Shown: positions 1 through 9,675, numbered from the stretch's first letter. The stretch is DNA of 64,000 nt from Brucella anthropi ATCC 49188 (GCF_000017405.1 NC_009667.1:2652001-2716000); one strand, 5' to 3'. The notes: generated by a model from the letters alone, not told the origin. A program made the numbers and translations.

Positions 1-751
1 CGCCTAGAACCATGGTTGCGACGACTGTCACCGCGTAGGTTTCGAAAAGGTCGGCAGCCATGCCTGCGCAGTCGCCGACATTGTCGCCGACATTATCCGC
101 AATGGTCGCTGGGTTGCGCGGATCATCCTCTGGAATACCGGCCTCGACCTTGCCGACAAGATCGCCGCCGACGTCAGCGCCCTTGGTGAAGATACCACCG
201 CCAAGACGCGCGAAGATCGAGATCAGCGAAGCACCGAAACCGAGCGACACCAGCGCATCGATAACCGTGCGGTCGGACGGCGAGTAACCAAGCCAGACAG
301 TGAGAATGAAATAATAGACGGACACGCCGAGCAGCGCGAGCCCTGCTACCAGAAGGCCAGTGATGGCCCCGGACTTGAAGGCCAGTTCTAACCCTCCGGC
401 GAGGCTGAGCGAAGCTGCCTGCGCAGTGCGCACATTGGCGCGAACCGAAACGTGCATTCCGATAAAGCCGGTGACGCCCGACAGAACCGCGCCAATCAGG
501 AAACCGATTGCGGCACTGATCGACAACAAATACCAAGCTGCCAGAAAGACCACGACGCCGACAATGGCAATCGTCGAATATTGTCTTGTGAGATAGGCTG
601 AGGCACCCTCGCGGATGGCTTCAGCAATTTCCTGCATGCGCTGCGTCCCCTGATCGGCTGCAAGAACCGAACGGATCGCCCATATGGCGAAAAGAACGGA
701 AACCACGCCGCAGGCAATGACGAGAACTAAGACTGCCACTCCCATTTGCAT
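1..751 (-). CDS. hppA: Membrane H+-translocating inorganic pyrophosphatase, 5' part
   Basis: This integral membrane pump hydrolyses pyrophosphate and moves protons across the inner membrane. The gene leaves the window at its left edge, so only the first 250 codons are present. They show several hydrophobic helices, then the family's catalytic loop: [40 protein letters not shown] and [15 protein letters not shown]. These are the Mg-PPi binding Asp/Lys signatures. I take the ATG at 751, which has GGGAG about ten bases upstream; a second ATG lies two codons later. The residue that separates K+-dependent from K+-independent pumps lies outside the window, so the subtype cannot be called. Confidence 0.95.
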   Translation of the reverse strand, partial: MQMGVAVLVLVIACGVVSVLFAIWAIRSVLAADQGTQRMQEIAEAIREGASAYLTRQYSTIAIVGVVVFLAAWYLLSISAAIGFLIGAVLSGVTGFIGMHVSVRANVRTAQAASLSLAGGLELAFKSGAITGLLVAGLALLGVSVYYFILTVWLGYSPSDRTVIDALVSLGFGASLISIFARLGGGIFTKGADVGGDLVGKVEAGIPEDDPRNPATIADNVGDNVGDCAGMAADLFETYAVTVVATMVLG

Positions 752-1148
752 AAAGGCCAACTCCCATTGAGCTCGCGCTGGCTACCGTCAGACCGCGAGC
801 CGCGATTGTCGGCAGGCACATGCGCAGGTTAGGCCCGAAAACCCCTCCCCGGACCCGATTGAGCGGCATGGAAGTGCCTGAAGCCAATGCAAGATACCGG
901 GCTTCTTCGGTATATTCACGTCTGGAACTTACGCCTAAAGCGGATCGCGATCTTTCAGATTCGCTCTCAGCGCTTTATGTCTCTGATTTCAGGCCTGTCG
1001 TTCTCGCAAAACTGCTACGCGGTTTTGCGCGACATGCCTGAGAAATCAACCTGTTGGCGCGATTCCTTGCATTTCAGCATTCTCAATGCCGCGTACCCAA
1101 CATGCGAAACGGTTTAACAAACGTCAAGTCGTTCTTTGCCAGCGTACA
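752..1148. other. Intergenic region between hppA and nusB
   Basis: About 400 bases without a convincing gene; the short ORFs here overlap each other on both strands and have neither a ribosome binding site nor a family resemblance. It should hold the hppA promoter. Bases 1001-1041 contain a weak inverted stretch, with GCAAAACTGC and GCGGTTTTGC on either side of TAC, which looks like a decayed member of the dispersed repeat seen at 12717, 19774, 29341 and 50791. Confidence 0.4.
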
Positions 1149-1188
1149 ATGAAAGAAGGGCTGCGATTTCTCACAGCCCTTCTTTCAT
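1149..1188. terminator. Strong hairpin terminator after nusB
   Basis: A perfect 15-bp stem (1149-1163 with 1174-1188) around a 10-base loop, core GAAAGAAGGGCTG. It lies just beyond the nusB stop on the minus strand and marks the end of the rib-nusB operon. The arms are A/T-rich at their bases, so it may act in both directions. Confidence 0.8.
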
Positions 1189-1210
1189 GATTATTGTCAG
1201 GGAAGCCGGA

Positions 1211-1717
1211 TCAGCGCGGTTTCACACCGCGGCTCTCACCACGAATGACAAATGCGAGGCGATCAAGCACGGCATTGACCAGTTTCGGCTCGTCTTCCGT
1301 GTAGAAAGCCTTGGCGATATCAACATATTCCGACACGATGACAGCCGTCGGTACGTCTTTGCGTGTCTGCAATTCCCAGGCGCCAGCACGGAGAATGGCG
1401 CGCAGGGTCGAATCGAGACGCGACAGCGGCCAGTCTTCCGTCAGCGCCTGATGGATCATCGGATCGAGCTTCAGCTGTTCATCGACGACACCGGCCACGA
1501 TTGCACGGAACCATTGCGGATCGGCATCAAGATACTGCGTGCCATCCACTTCCTTGCCGAGACGGAAAGCTTCGTACTCAGCCACCACTTCCAGAACACC
1601 TGTTCCGGCAACATCCATCTGATAAAGCGCCTGGACTGCAGCAAGACGGGCAACACCGCGCTTGTTCGCCGTGCGTGGGAGATTGGGGGTTGGGCGGCCT
1701 TCGGTAGAAGAATTCAT
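1211..1717 (-). CDS. nusB: Transcription antitermination factor NusB
   Basis: NusB (168 aa) binds boxA RNA together with S10 (NusE) and helps RNA polymerase read through rRNA operons. The protein has the all-helical NusB fold: a basic N-terminus running into [16 protein letters not shown], and near the C-terminus the conserved [18 protein letters not shown] and [10 protein letters not shown] segments. The N-terminal tail of about 15 residues ([16 protein letters not shown]) is longer than in enterobacteria. The start lies five bases after the ribH stop, so it is probably translated from the same message. The order ribH-nusB is standard in alphaproteobacteria. Confidence 0.96.
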   Translation of the reverse strand: MNSSTEGRPTPNLPRTANKRGVARLAAVQALYQMDVAGTGVLEVVAEYEAFRLGKEVDGTQYLDADPQWFRAIVAGVVDEQLKLDPMIHQALTEDWPLSRLDSTLRAILRAGAWELQTRKDVPTAVIVSEYVDIAKAFYTEDEPKLVNAVLDRLAFVIRGESRGVKPR

Positions 1718-1722
1718 AATGA

Positions 1723-2184
1723 TCAGACTCCGAACTTCTTGCGCAGGTCGATCATGGTCAGCGCAGCGCGGGCGGCAAAACCGCCCTTGTCCTTGTCTTC
1801 ACGGCGGGCGCGTACCCATGCCTGCTCTTCGTTTTCGACCGTCAGAATGCCGTTGCCGATGGCGATGCTTTCCTCGACCGAAAGATCGGTGAGTGCGCGG
1901 CAGGATTCATTGGACACGATATCAAAATGATAGGTTTCGCCACGGATAACCGTGCCAAGCGCAACAAAGCCATCATATTCCTTGCCGCCATTGTCTTCAC
2001 CATCGAGTGCGAAAGAAATGACCGCCGGAACTTCCAGCGCGCCAGGTACCGTCACCACGTCGTAGGTTGCCCCTGCCTCATCCAAGGCTGCCTTTGCGCC
2101 ATCCAGAAGCGCGTCGGCGAGATCATCGTAGAAACGCGCTTCAACAATAAGCAAATGCGGCGCATGCGCCTCGTGCTTGGACAT
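1723..2184 (-). CDS. ribH: 6,7-dimethyl-8-ribityllumazine synthase
   Basis: Lumazine synthase condenses 5-amino-6-ribitylamino-uracil with dihydroxybutanone phosphate, the penultimate step of riboflavin synthesis, as a pentamer or icosahedral shell. The 153-aa protein carries the family motifs [22 protein letters not shown] (the His is catalytic) and a [13 protein letters not shown] strand. I start at the ATG at 2184 (MSKHEAHAP), preceded by GGAG at a spacing of eight; an in-frame ATG at 2196 and a longer extension lack this support. It corresponds to the RibH1 type of Brucella by position beside nusB. It lies about 100 bases after ribE. Confidence 0.96.
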   Translation of the reverse strand: MSKHEAHAPHLLIVEARFYDDLADALLDGAKAALDEAGATYDVVTVPGALEVPAVISFALDGEDNGGKEYDGFVALGTVIRGETYHFDIVSNESCRALTDLSVEESIAIGNGILTVENEEQAWVRARREDKDKGGFAARAALTMIDLRKKFGV

Positions 2185-2280
2185 GAGAGACTCCATGACA
2201 AATTTTGCGGACCGCAACGATTGCGGTCAACGCTTAAAATCGGGATATGCTTTTACAGCCTGGGAATTTAGGCTGTAAGC

Positions 2281-2889
2281 CTATTTCTGATATTGCGCAA
2301 GCCTTGCTGCGTAACGTGCCAGCTGGTCGATCTCGATATTCACCTTGTCGCCTGCTTTCCGCTCGCCCCAGGTCGTGACTTCAAGCGAGTGGCGGATCAG
2401 AAGCACATCAAACTCGTTGCCATTGACGCCATTAACCGTCAGCGAGGTTCCATCGAGGGCGACCGAACCCTTCTGGGCGATAAATGGGGCCAGTTCTTCC
2501 GGCGCACGCAGGGTGAAGCGCACTGCATCGCCTTCTTCCTTGCGTTCGACGATTTCAGCCTGCCCATCGACATGGCCGGAAACGAGGTGGCCGCCCATTT
2601 CGTCGCCAAGTTTCAGAGAACGTTCCAGATTGATGTTCCGTCCGCTCTGCCATTTGGAGATTGTGGTCAGGCGCAGCGCTTCTTCCCATGCCTCAACCTC
2701 GAACCAGCGGGCATTCGTGCCCTTTTCGGGCAGCGCCACCACCGTGAGGCAGACGCCTGAACAGGCAATCGATGCGCCAAGCTCGATCGTCTCGGGATCA
2801 TAGGCAGTTTCAATACGCAGAAGAACGCCTTCATTCAGCGGCTTGATCCGGTCAACCTTGCCGATATCGGTGATAATGCCTGTAAACAT
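2281..2889 (-). CDS. ribE: Riboflavin synthase, alpha chain
   Basis: This enzyme dismutates two molecules of 6,7-dimethyl-8-ribityllumazine to riboflavin and its pyrimidine precursor. The 202-aa sequence shows the expected internal duplication of two lumazine-binding barrels: the first begins with MFTGIITDIGKV and contains IACSGVCLTVV, the second contains GGHLVSGHVDGQAEIV and VALDGTSLTVNGV. The start ATG at 2889 shares a base with the ribD stop (TGATG), so the two are translationally coupled. A TTG codon directly before it is not needed as a start. Confidence 0.96.
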   Translation of the reverse strand: MFTGIITDIGKVDRIKPLNEGVLLRIETAYDPETIELGASIACSGVCLTVVALPEKGTNARWFEVEAWEEALRLTTISKWQSGRNINLERSLKLGDEMGGHLVSGHVDGQAEIVERKEEGDAVRFTLRAPEELAPFIAQKGSVALDGTSLTVNGVNGNEFDVLLIRHSLEVTTWGERKAGDKVNIEIDQLARYAARLAQYQK

Positions 2890-4010
2890 CAAGTCTTCCT
2901 TACATATTCCGTATAGGCATCGTCGCCATAGCGAGCCTGCCTTAAGATTTTGAACTTGTCTGCGATATGGGTTTCAAGCCCGTCCACGGCAACCCCAAGT
3001 TCTGAGCCGATTTCAACCGGCGAACGGAAGATGGCAAGCCGGTCCACCAGCCCCTCGTCCAGAAAGCTCTTCGCAACACCTGCTCCGCCTTCAACGAGAA
3101 CCGAGGAAATGCCTTGCGCAGCGAGATCGTCCATCAGTTCGGGCAGAGCGATGCGGCAATCATAAGCTTCGGTCGCGAGAATCCGGCAACCGGCCGCCTG
3201 CAACTCGTAGCGCCGCTCCGGCAACGCTTCTTCACCACAGGCAATCCACAAGGGCTGGGCATCAGCGGTCTGTACAAGTTTCGAGGAAAGCGGCAAACGC
3301 AATCCGCTATCGAGCACCACCCGAACAGGCGAACGCTGTTCCAGCCCCGGCAGGCGGCAGTTCAACACCGGATCGTCGGCCAGTGCGGTTTCGATGCCAA
3401 TCAGGATAATATCGGTCTGGGCCCGCAGGATATGCGACTGGGCGCGCGCAACCGGCCCCGTTATTGCAAGCTGTCCCTCGCCCCGACGGCCGATCATGCC
3501 ATCGGCGGAAAGTGCAAGTTTCAGAATCACTTCCGGGCGCTTCTTCGCAGATCGATTCAGATAGCCCGCAAGATCATCGGCAGCCTGTTCGGCAAGAATG
3601 CCTGGCACAACCTCAATCCCTGCCTCGCGCAGAATGGCAAAGCCTCTTCCGCTGACCCGTTCGTCCGGATCGGTCGCGGCAACCACGACACGCGCCACCC
3701 CTGCCCGCACCAGCGCTTCCGCGCAAGGGGGTGTGCGTCCGTGATGCGCACAAGGTTCCAGCGTCACATAAGCCGTCGCGCCACGCGCCACTTCTCCCGC
3801 GTCTGCAAGCGCCTGCGGCTCGGCATGGGGCCTGCCGCCAATTGCAGTCACGCCACGTCCGACGATGACACCATCCTTGACGATGATCGTGCCAACGGAC
3901 GGATTGGTTCCCGTCAGCCCCTTGTGACGCCGTGCATAACGGATCGTCGCTTCCATGAAGCGGACGTCATCCGCAGTTGCATTCGAAGGCGGAAACTTGC
4001 TGCCACTCAT
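2889..4010 (-). CDS. ribD: Bifunctional riboflavin deaminase/reductase RibD
   Basis: RibD performs two successive steps of riboflavin synthesis: deamination of the diaminopyrimidine and NADPH-dependent reduction of the ribosyl side chain. The N-terminal 150 residues are a cytidine-deaminase fold with HAEPQAL and the zinc motif EPCAHHGRTPPCAEAL; the rest is the reductase domain, with LKLALSADGMIG, DPVLNCRLPG and SVLVEGGAGVAKSFLDEGLVD. The length of 373 aa is normal. It starts two bases after nrdR ends and overlaps ribE by one base, all within one transcription unit. Confidence 0.96.
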   Translation of the reverse strand: MSGSKFPPSNATADDVRFMEATIRYARRHKGLTGTNPSVGTIIVKDGVIVGRGVTAIGGRPHAEPQALADAGEVARGATAYVTLEPCAHHGRTPPCAEALVRAGVARVVVAATDPDERVSGRGFAILREAGIEVVPGILAEQAADDLAGYLNRSAKKRPEVILKLALSADGMIGRRGEGQLAITGPVARAQSHILRAQTDIILIGIETALADDPVLNCRLPGLEQRSPVRVVLDSGLRLPLSSKLVQTADAQPLWIACGEEALPERRYELQAAGCRILATEAYDCRIALPELMDDLAAQGISSVLVEGGAGVAKSFLDEGLVDRLAIFRSPVEIGSELGVAVDGLETHIADKFKILRQARYGDDAYTEYVRKT

Positions 4011-4012
4011 GC

Positions 4013-4489
4013 CTAAGCGTCCAGATCGTCCTCAGTTTCAGCAACTGTCAGTTCATCAATGACATTGTGGAAATCGACGGCCTTGCTGAAATTGCGATAG
4101 ACCGAAGCAAAGCGGATATAGGCGATATCATCGATGCCTTTCAGCGCATCCATGGCCAGCCGCCCGATTTCGTCGGACGTCACCTCCGCCTCACCCGAAC
4201 TTTCAAGCTGGCGGACAATGCCGGAAATGGCGCGTTCCACCCGGTCATTATCGACGTCGCGCTTGCGCAACGCCACTTCGATAGACCGCGTAAGCTTGTC
4301 GCGATCGAAAGGAACTCGGCGCCCGCTTTTCTTCACGACCATCAGGTCACGCAACTGTACGCGCTCAAAGGTCGTGAAACGGCCTCCACACACCGAACAG
4401 ACACGACGCCTGCGAATGACCGCACCGTCTTCCGCCGGACGGGAATCCTTCACTTGCGTATCTTCAGACTGGCAATAGGGACAACGCAT
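4013..4489 (-). CDS. nrdR: Transcriptional repressor NrdR
   Basis: NrdR senses ATP/dATP and represses ribonucleotide reductase operons. The 158-aa protein has the N-terminal zinc ribbon ([17 protein letters not shown] and [18 protein letters not shown], four Cys) followed by an ATP-cone with [19 protein letters not shown]. It is the first gene of the group nrdR-ribD-ribE-ribH-nusB, and lies downstream of glyA with a terminator between them. The C-terminal tail after [11 protein letters not shown] is short and acidic, as usual in Rhizobiales. Confidence 0.97.
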   Translation of the reverse strand: MRCPYCQSEDTQVKDSRPAEDGAVIRRRRVCSVCGGRFTTFERVQLRDLMVVKKSGRRVPFDRDKLTRSIEVALRKRDVDNDRVERAISGIVRQLESSGEAEVTSDEIGRLAMDALKGIDDIAYIRFASVYRNFSKAVDFHNVIDELTVAETEDDLDA

Positions 4490-4666
4490 GGAACACTTTC
4501 GATTTCATTATCGGCAATTTCAATATCGGCAGCTTTAGCACTGGCGACGAACAGCTCATATGTGGGGACACGCCCGCCAAAAACTCAAGAGCTTTGCCAT
4601 CGTCAACCGATTCCCGGCGATCATAGCCCATAAGCGGTAAGCTACCTACCAGATGCGTCAATGAAA

Positions 4667-4697
4667 AAGCCCCGCTCAACAGAGTTGAACGGGGCTT
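4667..4697 (-). terminator. Terminator after glyA
   Basis: Inverted repeat AAGCCCCGCTCAAC / GTTGAACGGGGCTT with a three-base loop and one mismatch, followed on the minus strand by a run of T. It separates glyA from nrdR. Confidence 0.85.
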
Positions 4698-4719
4698 CAT
4701 CTCAATCATGGAAGCAGAC

Positions 4720-6039
4720 TTAGCCCTGATAGCCATACATCGGGAAACGGTCGGTCAAGGCCATGACCTTTTCCTTCACGGCCTGTTCGACAGCGGCATT
4801 GCCTTCGTCAGAATTGGCAACCTTCAGACCGTCCAGCACTTCGGCGATCAGCGAACCAATTTCCTTGAACTCGGTTACGCCGAAACCGCGCGTGGTGCCA
4901 GCGGGCGTGCCAAGGCGAACGCCGGAGGTGACGAACGGCTTTTCAGGGTCGAACGGAATGCCATTCTTGTTGCAGGTGATGTTGGCGCGGCCAAGAGCAG
5001 CTTCTGCACGCTTGCCGGTTGCGTTCTTGGGACGCAGATCGACCAGCATCAGGTGATTGTCGGTGCCGCCCGAAACGATGTCGAGGCCATTGGACTTCAG
5101 TTCTTCGGCCAGCGCGCGCGCATTGTCGACGACGTTCTTGGCATAAAGCTTGAACTCCGGCTTCAGCGCTTCGGCAAAAGCAACAGCCTTACCGGCGATA
5201 ACGTGCATCAGCGGACCGCCCTGAAGACCCGGGAACACAGCCGAATTGATCTTCTTGGCGATGTCGGCGTCGTTGGTGAGGATCATGCCACCGCGTGGAC
5301 CGCGAAGCGACTTGTGCGTCGTCGTGGTGCAGACATGCGCATGCGGAACCGGCGAAGGATGGACGCCACCGGCAACGAGACCGGCAATATGCGCCATATC
5401 GACCATGAGATAGGCACCGACTTCATCGGCGATCTCGCGGAAACGCTTCCAGTCCCAGACGCGCGAGTAAGCAGTACCGCCTGCGAGGATGAGCTTCGGC
5501 TTGTTCTCGCGTGCGAGGCGGGCAACTTCATCCATATCGAGCAGATGGTCGTCCTTGCGAACGCCATAGGACACGACATTGAACCACTTGCCGGACATGT
5601 TGACCGGCGAGCCGTGGGTCAGGTGACCACCCGAATTGAGGTCGAGGCCCATGAACGTGTCGCCCGGCTGAAGAAGCGCGAGGAACACGGCCTGGTTCAT
5701 CTGGCTGCCGGAGTTCGGCTGAACGTTGGCAAATTCGCACCCAAAGAGCTTCTTGGCGCGTTCGATGGCCAGTTCTTCCACGACGTCGACATACTGGCAG
5801 CCGCCATAATAGCGCTTGCCCGGATAGCCTTCGGCATATTTGTTGGTGAGGATGGAACCCTGCGCTTCGAGAACAGCGCGCGAAACGATGTTTTCCGAGG
5901 CAATCAGCTCGATTTCATGGCGCTGACGACCGAGTTCGTTGCGGATTGCTCCGAAAATCTCGGAATCGATGTCCTCGAGGCTTGCATTGAAGAAAACGTC
6001 GGACGACGCGTTCTTGGCGGCGGCGTTGGCTTGAGACAT
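4720..6039 (-). CDS. glyA: Serine hydroxymethyltransferase
   Basis: GlyA converts serine plus tetrahydrofolate to glycine plus 5,10-methylene-THF and is the main source of one-carbon units. The 439-aa protein is full length and carries [16 protein letters not shown], the PLP-lysine motif [16 protein letters not shown] and the C-terminal [18 protein letters not shown]-dependent, cytosolic, homodimer or tetramer by family knowledge. A strong terminator follows it, so it is probably its own transcription unit although it always neighbours nrdR in this group. Confidence 0.98.
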   Translation of the reverse strand: MSQANAAAKNASSDVFFNASLEDIDSEIFGAIRNELGRQRHEIELIASENIVSRAVLEAQGSILTNKYAEGYPGKRYYGGCQYVDVVEELAIERAKKLFGCEFANVQPNSGSQMNQAVFLALLQPGDTFMGLDLNSGGHLTHGSPVNMSGKWFNVVSYGVRKDDHLLDMDEVARLARENKPKLILAGGTAYSRVWDWKRFREIADEVGAYLMVDMAHIAGLVAGGVHPSPVPHAHVCTTTTHKSLRGPRGGMILTNDADIAKKINSAVFPGLQGGPLMHVIAGKAVAFAEALKPEFKLYAKNVVDNARALAEELKSNGLDIVSGGTDNHLMLVDLRPKNATGKRAEAALGRANITCNKNGIPFDPEKPFVTSGVRLGTPAGTTRGFGVTEFKEIGSLIAEVLDGLKVANSDEGNAAVEQAVKEKVMALTDRFPMYGYQG

Positions 6040-6182
6040 GTTTCACACCCTCCGGGTTAGCCGGTAAAAGCTATATGGATGAGGCGCATTATCACACTTG
6101 AATGCACAAGGCCAATGGTCGCAAAGCGAAAAGCTTATTCCAAAATGCGGCAAACCGATTTGATAAATGCCTTGCAACTAAA

Positions 6183-6211
6183 AAGCCGCCCGGAACGGGT
6201 CCGGACGGCTT
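6183..6211 (-). terminator. Terminator after the L,D-transpeptidase gene
   Basis: Twelve-base arms (AAGCCGCCCGGA / TCCGGACGGCTT, one mismatch) around a five-base loop, followed on the minus strand by TTTTTAG. It lies 26 bases past the stop of the transpeptidase gene. Confidence 0.85.
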
Positions 6212-6236
6212 TGGAAAATCAAACTCAAGATGAGAA

Positions 6237-7538
6237 TCAGGTGTCGGTGCCAAGAGCGAGTTCGGTTGCGCCGTCCATCTTGTAGATGTCGTCGCGGAAC
6301 TGCACCACGCCGTCGCCGGTAGACCATGCAGTAATGTAAACAAAATGCAGCGGAACCGGATCGGCGAGCTGGATCGGCGTGTTCGTGCCCGACTTGATCG
6401 TGCTTTCGATGTTCTGACGATCCCAGCCTGCGGTGTTCTTCAGCAGCCACACATCGAGGTCGCGCACGTTCTGGACGCGGACGCAGCCCGACGAGTCGAA
6501 ACGCATGAGCTTGTTGAAATAGCTCTTCTGCGGCGTGTCGTGCATGTAAACGGCGTACTGGTTGTGGAAGTTGATCTTGGTCGAGGACATGGCGTTGATC
6601 TTGCCCGGATCCTGACGGAACATCAGCTTTACCGCATCGTCCGTATTCCAGTCGATGCTTTCCGGCGCCACTTCCTGACCGGACTGGTCGTAAAGGCGGA
6701 TCTTGTTCTTCGCCAGATATTGCGGGTCCTTCCGCATCAGCGGAATGATATCCTTCTGGATGATCGACTTCGGCGCAGTCCAGTAAGGATTGAGAATGAC
6801 TTCGTGAATCTTCGAATTGAGGATCGGCGTCTGGCGGTCGATCTTACCGACAACTGCCGTATGGCGCTGCATGACGCTGCCGCCTTCAACGGCCTCGATA
6901 CGCGCAGCCGGGATGTTGACCATCACGAAACGCTGTTCCTGCAGGCCCTGATTGGCGAGAGGCGAGAGACGCTGCAGATTGGTCTGGAGCTGGCCGAGGC
7001 GCGTATTCGCGTCCACATTCATGGCCGCATAGGTGAACTGTCCCATGACGCCGTCGGCCGGCAGACCATGACGGGACTGGAAGCGCTTCACGGCAGCATC
7101 GACATAGGTGTCGAAAGAACTGGAAAGCCCGGCTTCCTGTGGCAGATCGCCAGAAATCATGAGGCGCTTGCGCAGTGCCTGAACGGACGGATCCGTGACG
7201 CCGATCTGGAGTTTTGTATTACCCGGAACGCTCGGCCAGCCACCGCGACCGGCAATGTCGGTATATTGAGCGATAGCGGTCTGGAGATTGCCAACCGTCT
7301 GCGGGCTCAAAACCGGCTGGTTGGTTGCGACCCGCTGGCCACCCGTCGCGCGGGCATCGAACTGGTCAGCCCAGTTGCCGCGACGCGACGATGAGATAAC
7401 ATCGGTCAGAGCTTGTTGAGCGTAAGCCGAGGAAACCATGGCGGAGGCTGCCACGGAAAGGCCGGCGGTTGCCGCGCCGCGCAGGAAACTGCGGCGGTCT
7501 ACTCTTAAAGTATCGGCTGGTCTGTCGGTCTTGGTCAT
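6237..7538 (-). CDS. Tat-exported L,D-transpeptidase (YkuD/YcbB type)
   Basis: This 433-aa periplasmic enzyme should make 3-3 crosslinks in peptidoglycan or attach proteins to it. The N-terminus has a twin-arginine signal (RRSFLRGAATAGLSVAAS, cleavage near AYAQQ), a peptidoglycan-binding region around ALRKRLMISGDLP and VKRFQSRHGLPADGVMG, and a YkuD catalytic domain with YAVYMHDTPQKSYF and SSGCVRV, the Cys at residue 352. Start at ATG 7538, with GGGA upstream; a TTG five codons earlier is less likely. It is next to the MarR-type gene ldtR, whose relatives in Liberibacter and Sinorhizobium control an L,D-transpeptidase gene (ldtP). Tat export of a cysteine transpeptidase is the Rhizobiales pattern. 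Confidence 0.9.
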   Translation of the reverse strand: MTKTDRPADTLRVDRRSFLRGAATAGLSVAASAMVSSAYAQQALTDVISSSRRGNWADQFDARATGGQRVATNQPVLSPQTVGNLQTAIAQYTDIAGRGGWPSVPGNTKLQIGVTDPSVQALRKRLMISGDLPQEAGLSSSFDTYVDAAVKRFQSRHGLPADGVMGQFTYAAMNVDANTRLGQLQTNLQRLSPLANQGLQEQRFVMVNIPAARIEAVEGGSVMQRHTAVVGKIDRQTPILNSKIHEVILNPYWTAPKSIIQKDIIPLMRKDPQYLAKNKIRLYDQSGQEVAPESIDWNTDDAVKLMFRQDPGKINAMSSTKINFHNQYAVYMHDTPQKSYFNKLMRFDSSGCVRVQNVRDLDVWLLKNTAGWDRQNIESTIKSGTNTPIQLADPVPLHFVYITAWSTGDGVVQFRDDIYKMDGATELALGTDT

Positions 7539-7878
7539 TTTGCTTAGTCCCAAAAGGCTAACCGCTCGCGCGGAATCTTCCCAGAGAATATCAGCAATAG
7601 GTCAACAAGGCGATATCCGGACTGCAGGCGATGCAAAGCTGCTCGCTCATCCGAAATTCGATTTCGAGCCCATTCCTGACTGAAGGTGGCACAATATTGC
7701 CCGTGCCGCTCTAAAACGCTTATGTCGTTTTTTATGGCTTAATCATGTCGCATGGCCCGAATTTCAAGCCATGCGCCTTACGATTGGGAGCTTCACAGCG
7801 CTTTATTCTTCTCAATGGCAGCCTGTTGTGACAGTTCTGCAACAAAGCAGTCAGTCAGATAACACCGACCCGCTTTCT
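7539..7878. promoter_or_regulatory. Intergenic region between ldtR and the transpeptidase gene
   Basis: 340 bases with no credible gene. Both flanking genes read on the minus strand, so the promoter of the transpeptidase gene lies here. Around 7733-7769 the minus strand has TTGAAATTCGGG and, after about 16 bases, TGATTAAG, which could be a promoter. LdtR-binding sites would be expected here, but I cannot identify an operator from sequence alone. Confidence 0.4.
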
Positions 7879-8394
7879 TTAGAGCCGGTAAGCGATGCTG
7901 TCGTTCCAGAAACGGTCGAGACGCTGCAGCGACTTGTTCATCGCCGTGAATTCTTCGACCTGAATACCGCCAACCTGTTCGATCGAGGAGATATGGCGTT
8001 CGTAGAGCGAAGCCACCTGATCGGCAATAGCATTGCCCTTATCCGTCAAGCTGACGCGCACCGAACGACGGTCAACGCGCGAGCGCTGATGATGAATGAA
8101 GCCCATTTCGACCAGCTTCTTCAGGTTGTACGAAACGTTCGAGCCGAGATAGTAACCGCGCGAGCGCAGTTCACCGGCGGTCAGTTCCGAATTGCCGATG
8201 TTAAAGAGCAGAAGCGCCTGCGTCGCATTGATGTCGCTCTGGCCATTGCGGTCGAACTCGTCCTTGACGACGTCGAGCAGGCGGCGATGCAAGCGCTCGA
8301 CCAGCTGGAGCGCTTCCAGATAAAGCGAACGAAGTGCGGTTTCCGGTGTCGTGAGCGGAGCGGATATGTCCGTCTTGCGCTGTGCGTTGATCAT
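7879..8394 (-). CDS. ldtR: MarR-family regulator LdtR
   Basis: A 171-aa winged-helix regulator of the MarR family. The DNA-binding part is recognisable as NATQALLLFNIGNSELTAGELRSRG, YYLGSNVSYNLKKLVEMGFI and the wing HHQRSRVDRRSVRVSLTDKG, flanked by dimerisation helices. LdtR in Candidatus Liberibacter and Sinorhizobium activates a nearby L,D-transpeptidase gene and affects osmotic tolerance; the same pairing is seen here. I start at ATG 8394 (MINAQRKTD), which has GAGAGG eight bases upstream; an ATG 33 bases earlier gives eleven extra residues without family support. Confidence 0.85.
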   Translation of the reverse strand: MINAQRKTDISAPLTTPETALRSLYLEALQLVERLHRRLLDVVKDEFDRNGQSDINATQALLLFNIGNSELTAGELRSRGYYLGSNVSYNLKKLVEMGFIHHQRSRVDRRSVRVSLTDKGNAIADQVASLYERHISSIEQVGGIQVEEFTAMNKSLQRLDRFWNDSIAYRL

Positions 8395-8744
8395 TTCTTT
8401 TGCCTCTCTGTCGGAGCCGCATTCCATGAAACCATGATGCAGCTCTCTGTCTTGTTTTATGCGGTGTATTGTTTCTCACCGTGTCTTGAGAGGAATTTAG
8501 GGGAGATGCATAAAATTCGACTTAAAAGTCAGCCTTAACAGTAACTTACCGGACAGATTGACCATTCAGGCTTAATGTTTGCTTACTCCGCGCCATTTGC
8601 GGGACCGCGCCCGGATACATTGCTACAGCGCAAGAATGCCGGTTTTCCGGGCGTTAGAAAGGCCTGCTACATTAAACTTTCGTCATTTGAGAAGTGTTTG
8701 GATAGCGGCTAAATACGAGCCATCTACAATCCATTGGAGGGACC
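8395..8744. other. Intergenic region between ldtR and the DUF411 gene
   Basis: About 350 bases between divergent genes. It must hold the promoters of both. I see no RNA gene, repeat or operator that I can name. Confidence 0.35.
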
Positions 8745-9227
8745 ATGGCGCTTCGTCTTGCACATTATTTCGTGGTCGGCGGGCTGTTAAGCTTTACCGG
8801 CTTTGTGAGTTTCGCTCATGCTGAACCGGTTACCGCAGCTCCGCAAATGACCATGTATAAAGATCCCTATTGCGGCTGCTGCGAGGGCTGGGCTGAACAT
8901 ATGAAAGCTGCTGGCTTCAATGTGACGGTTAAAGTCGAGGAAGCGATGGACACCGTAAAAGCAAAGTATGGCGTTGGTGCCAATCTCGCCTCATGCCACA
9001 CGGCAGTCGTCGATGGATATGTCATCGAGGGACATGTTCCCGCCGGTGCAGTCAAGCGGCTGCTGGCAGAACGTCCGCAGGCAACGGGGCTGACTGCACC
9101 CGGCATGCCGATGGGATCGCCGGGCATGGAAATGCCGGGCAGCAAAGCCGATACCTATGATGTTCTGCTTTTCAAAGGCCAGATGACGAAGCCCTTTGCC
9201 CGCTATGAGGGTACGCAAGCGCTCTAG
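8745..9227 (+). CDS. DUF411 family exported metal-binding protein
   Basis: A 160-aa exported protein with a cleavable signal peptide (cleavage after SFAHA). The mature part is a thioredoxin-like DUF411 domain: MTMYKDPYCGCCEGWAEHM, with a CGCC cluster, and LASCHTAVVDGYVIEGHVPA. DUF411 proteins are often found with copper or silver resistance genes and are thought to bind soft metals. A Met-rich insertion (PGMPMGSPGMEMPG) near residue 130 supports copper binding. No copper operon is nearby, so the role is inferred from sequence only. The ATG has GGAGGG just upstream. Confidence 0.85.
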   Translation: MALRLAHYFVVGGLLSFTGFVSFAHAEPVTAAPQMTMYKDPYCGCCEGWAEHMKAAGFNVTVKVEEAMDTVKAKYGVGANLASCHTAVVDGYVIEGHVPAGAVKRLLAERPQATGLTAPGMPMGSPGMEMPGSKADTYDVLLFKGQMTKPFARYEGTQAL

Positions 9228-9230
9228 AAG

Positions 9231-9665
9231 CTAGATCGGCAGGCTCGCACGGGCCTGCCGTCTCTTTTCGAAGAAGAGCAGAATACGAAAAGCAATAAAA
9301 ATGACGATGCAGGCCGCGTTGAACCCAACTGTCAACGGCTTGTATTCGAAATGCCGGGAAAAAACGGAATAGATAGCGATTTCGCCGAGCGCTGCTACGA
9401 ACCAAAGCACAGGCCCCCACGGTGCGCGCATCCACAGACCTGTCGCAGCAACGGGCATCAGAACGGCCAGAGCCACAACCGCAGTCTGCCAGGGCCACGG
9501 CATCAGATCGAAACGCCATAGAAGTCCCGGTTGAATACCGATCAGCCTGATCCAGTAGAAAACACCACTTGCCAGCGCCACAAGGGCGAGTATCCGAACG
9601 AACCATGTGAAGGCCCATTCGGTTCCGCTCGGCTGGGTATGCTGGCGCAGCTCGTTCATATGCAT
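9231..9665 (-). CDS. Small integral membrane protein (DUF6163-like)
   Basis: A 144-aa protein with four hydrophobic helices, at about residues 19-40, 52-75, 80-100 and 112-135, ending in a basic tail (EKKRRQARASLPI). I believe it matches a Rhizobiales-specific membrane family (DUF6163); no function is known. It starts ten bases after the stop of the CoA-hydrolase gene on the same strand and is probably co-transcribed. GAGGA lies eight bases before ATG 9665; a second ATG two codons later is possible. Confidence 0.7.
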   Translation of the reverse strand: MHMNELRQHTQPSGTEWAFTWFVRILALVALASGVFYWIRLIGIQPGLLWRFDLMPWPWQTAVVALAVLMPVAATGLWMRAPWGPVLWFVAALGEIAIYSVFSRHFEYKPLTVGFNAACIVIFIAFRILLFFEKRRQARASLPI

Positions 9666-9675
9666 CAGCCGATCC

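Noticed and set aside
2185..2280. Possible FMN riboswitch before ribH
   Set aside because: The gap between ribE and ribH is about 95 bases and lacks the conserved RFN-element boxes; ribH is inside an operon.
4708..6060. 450-codon plus-strand ORF opposite glyA
   Set aside because: It is the antisense shadow of glyA; no ribosome-binding site, no family resemblance, and glyA is fully convincing on the minus strand.
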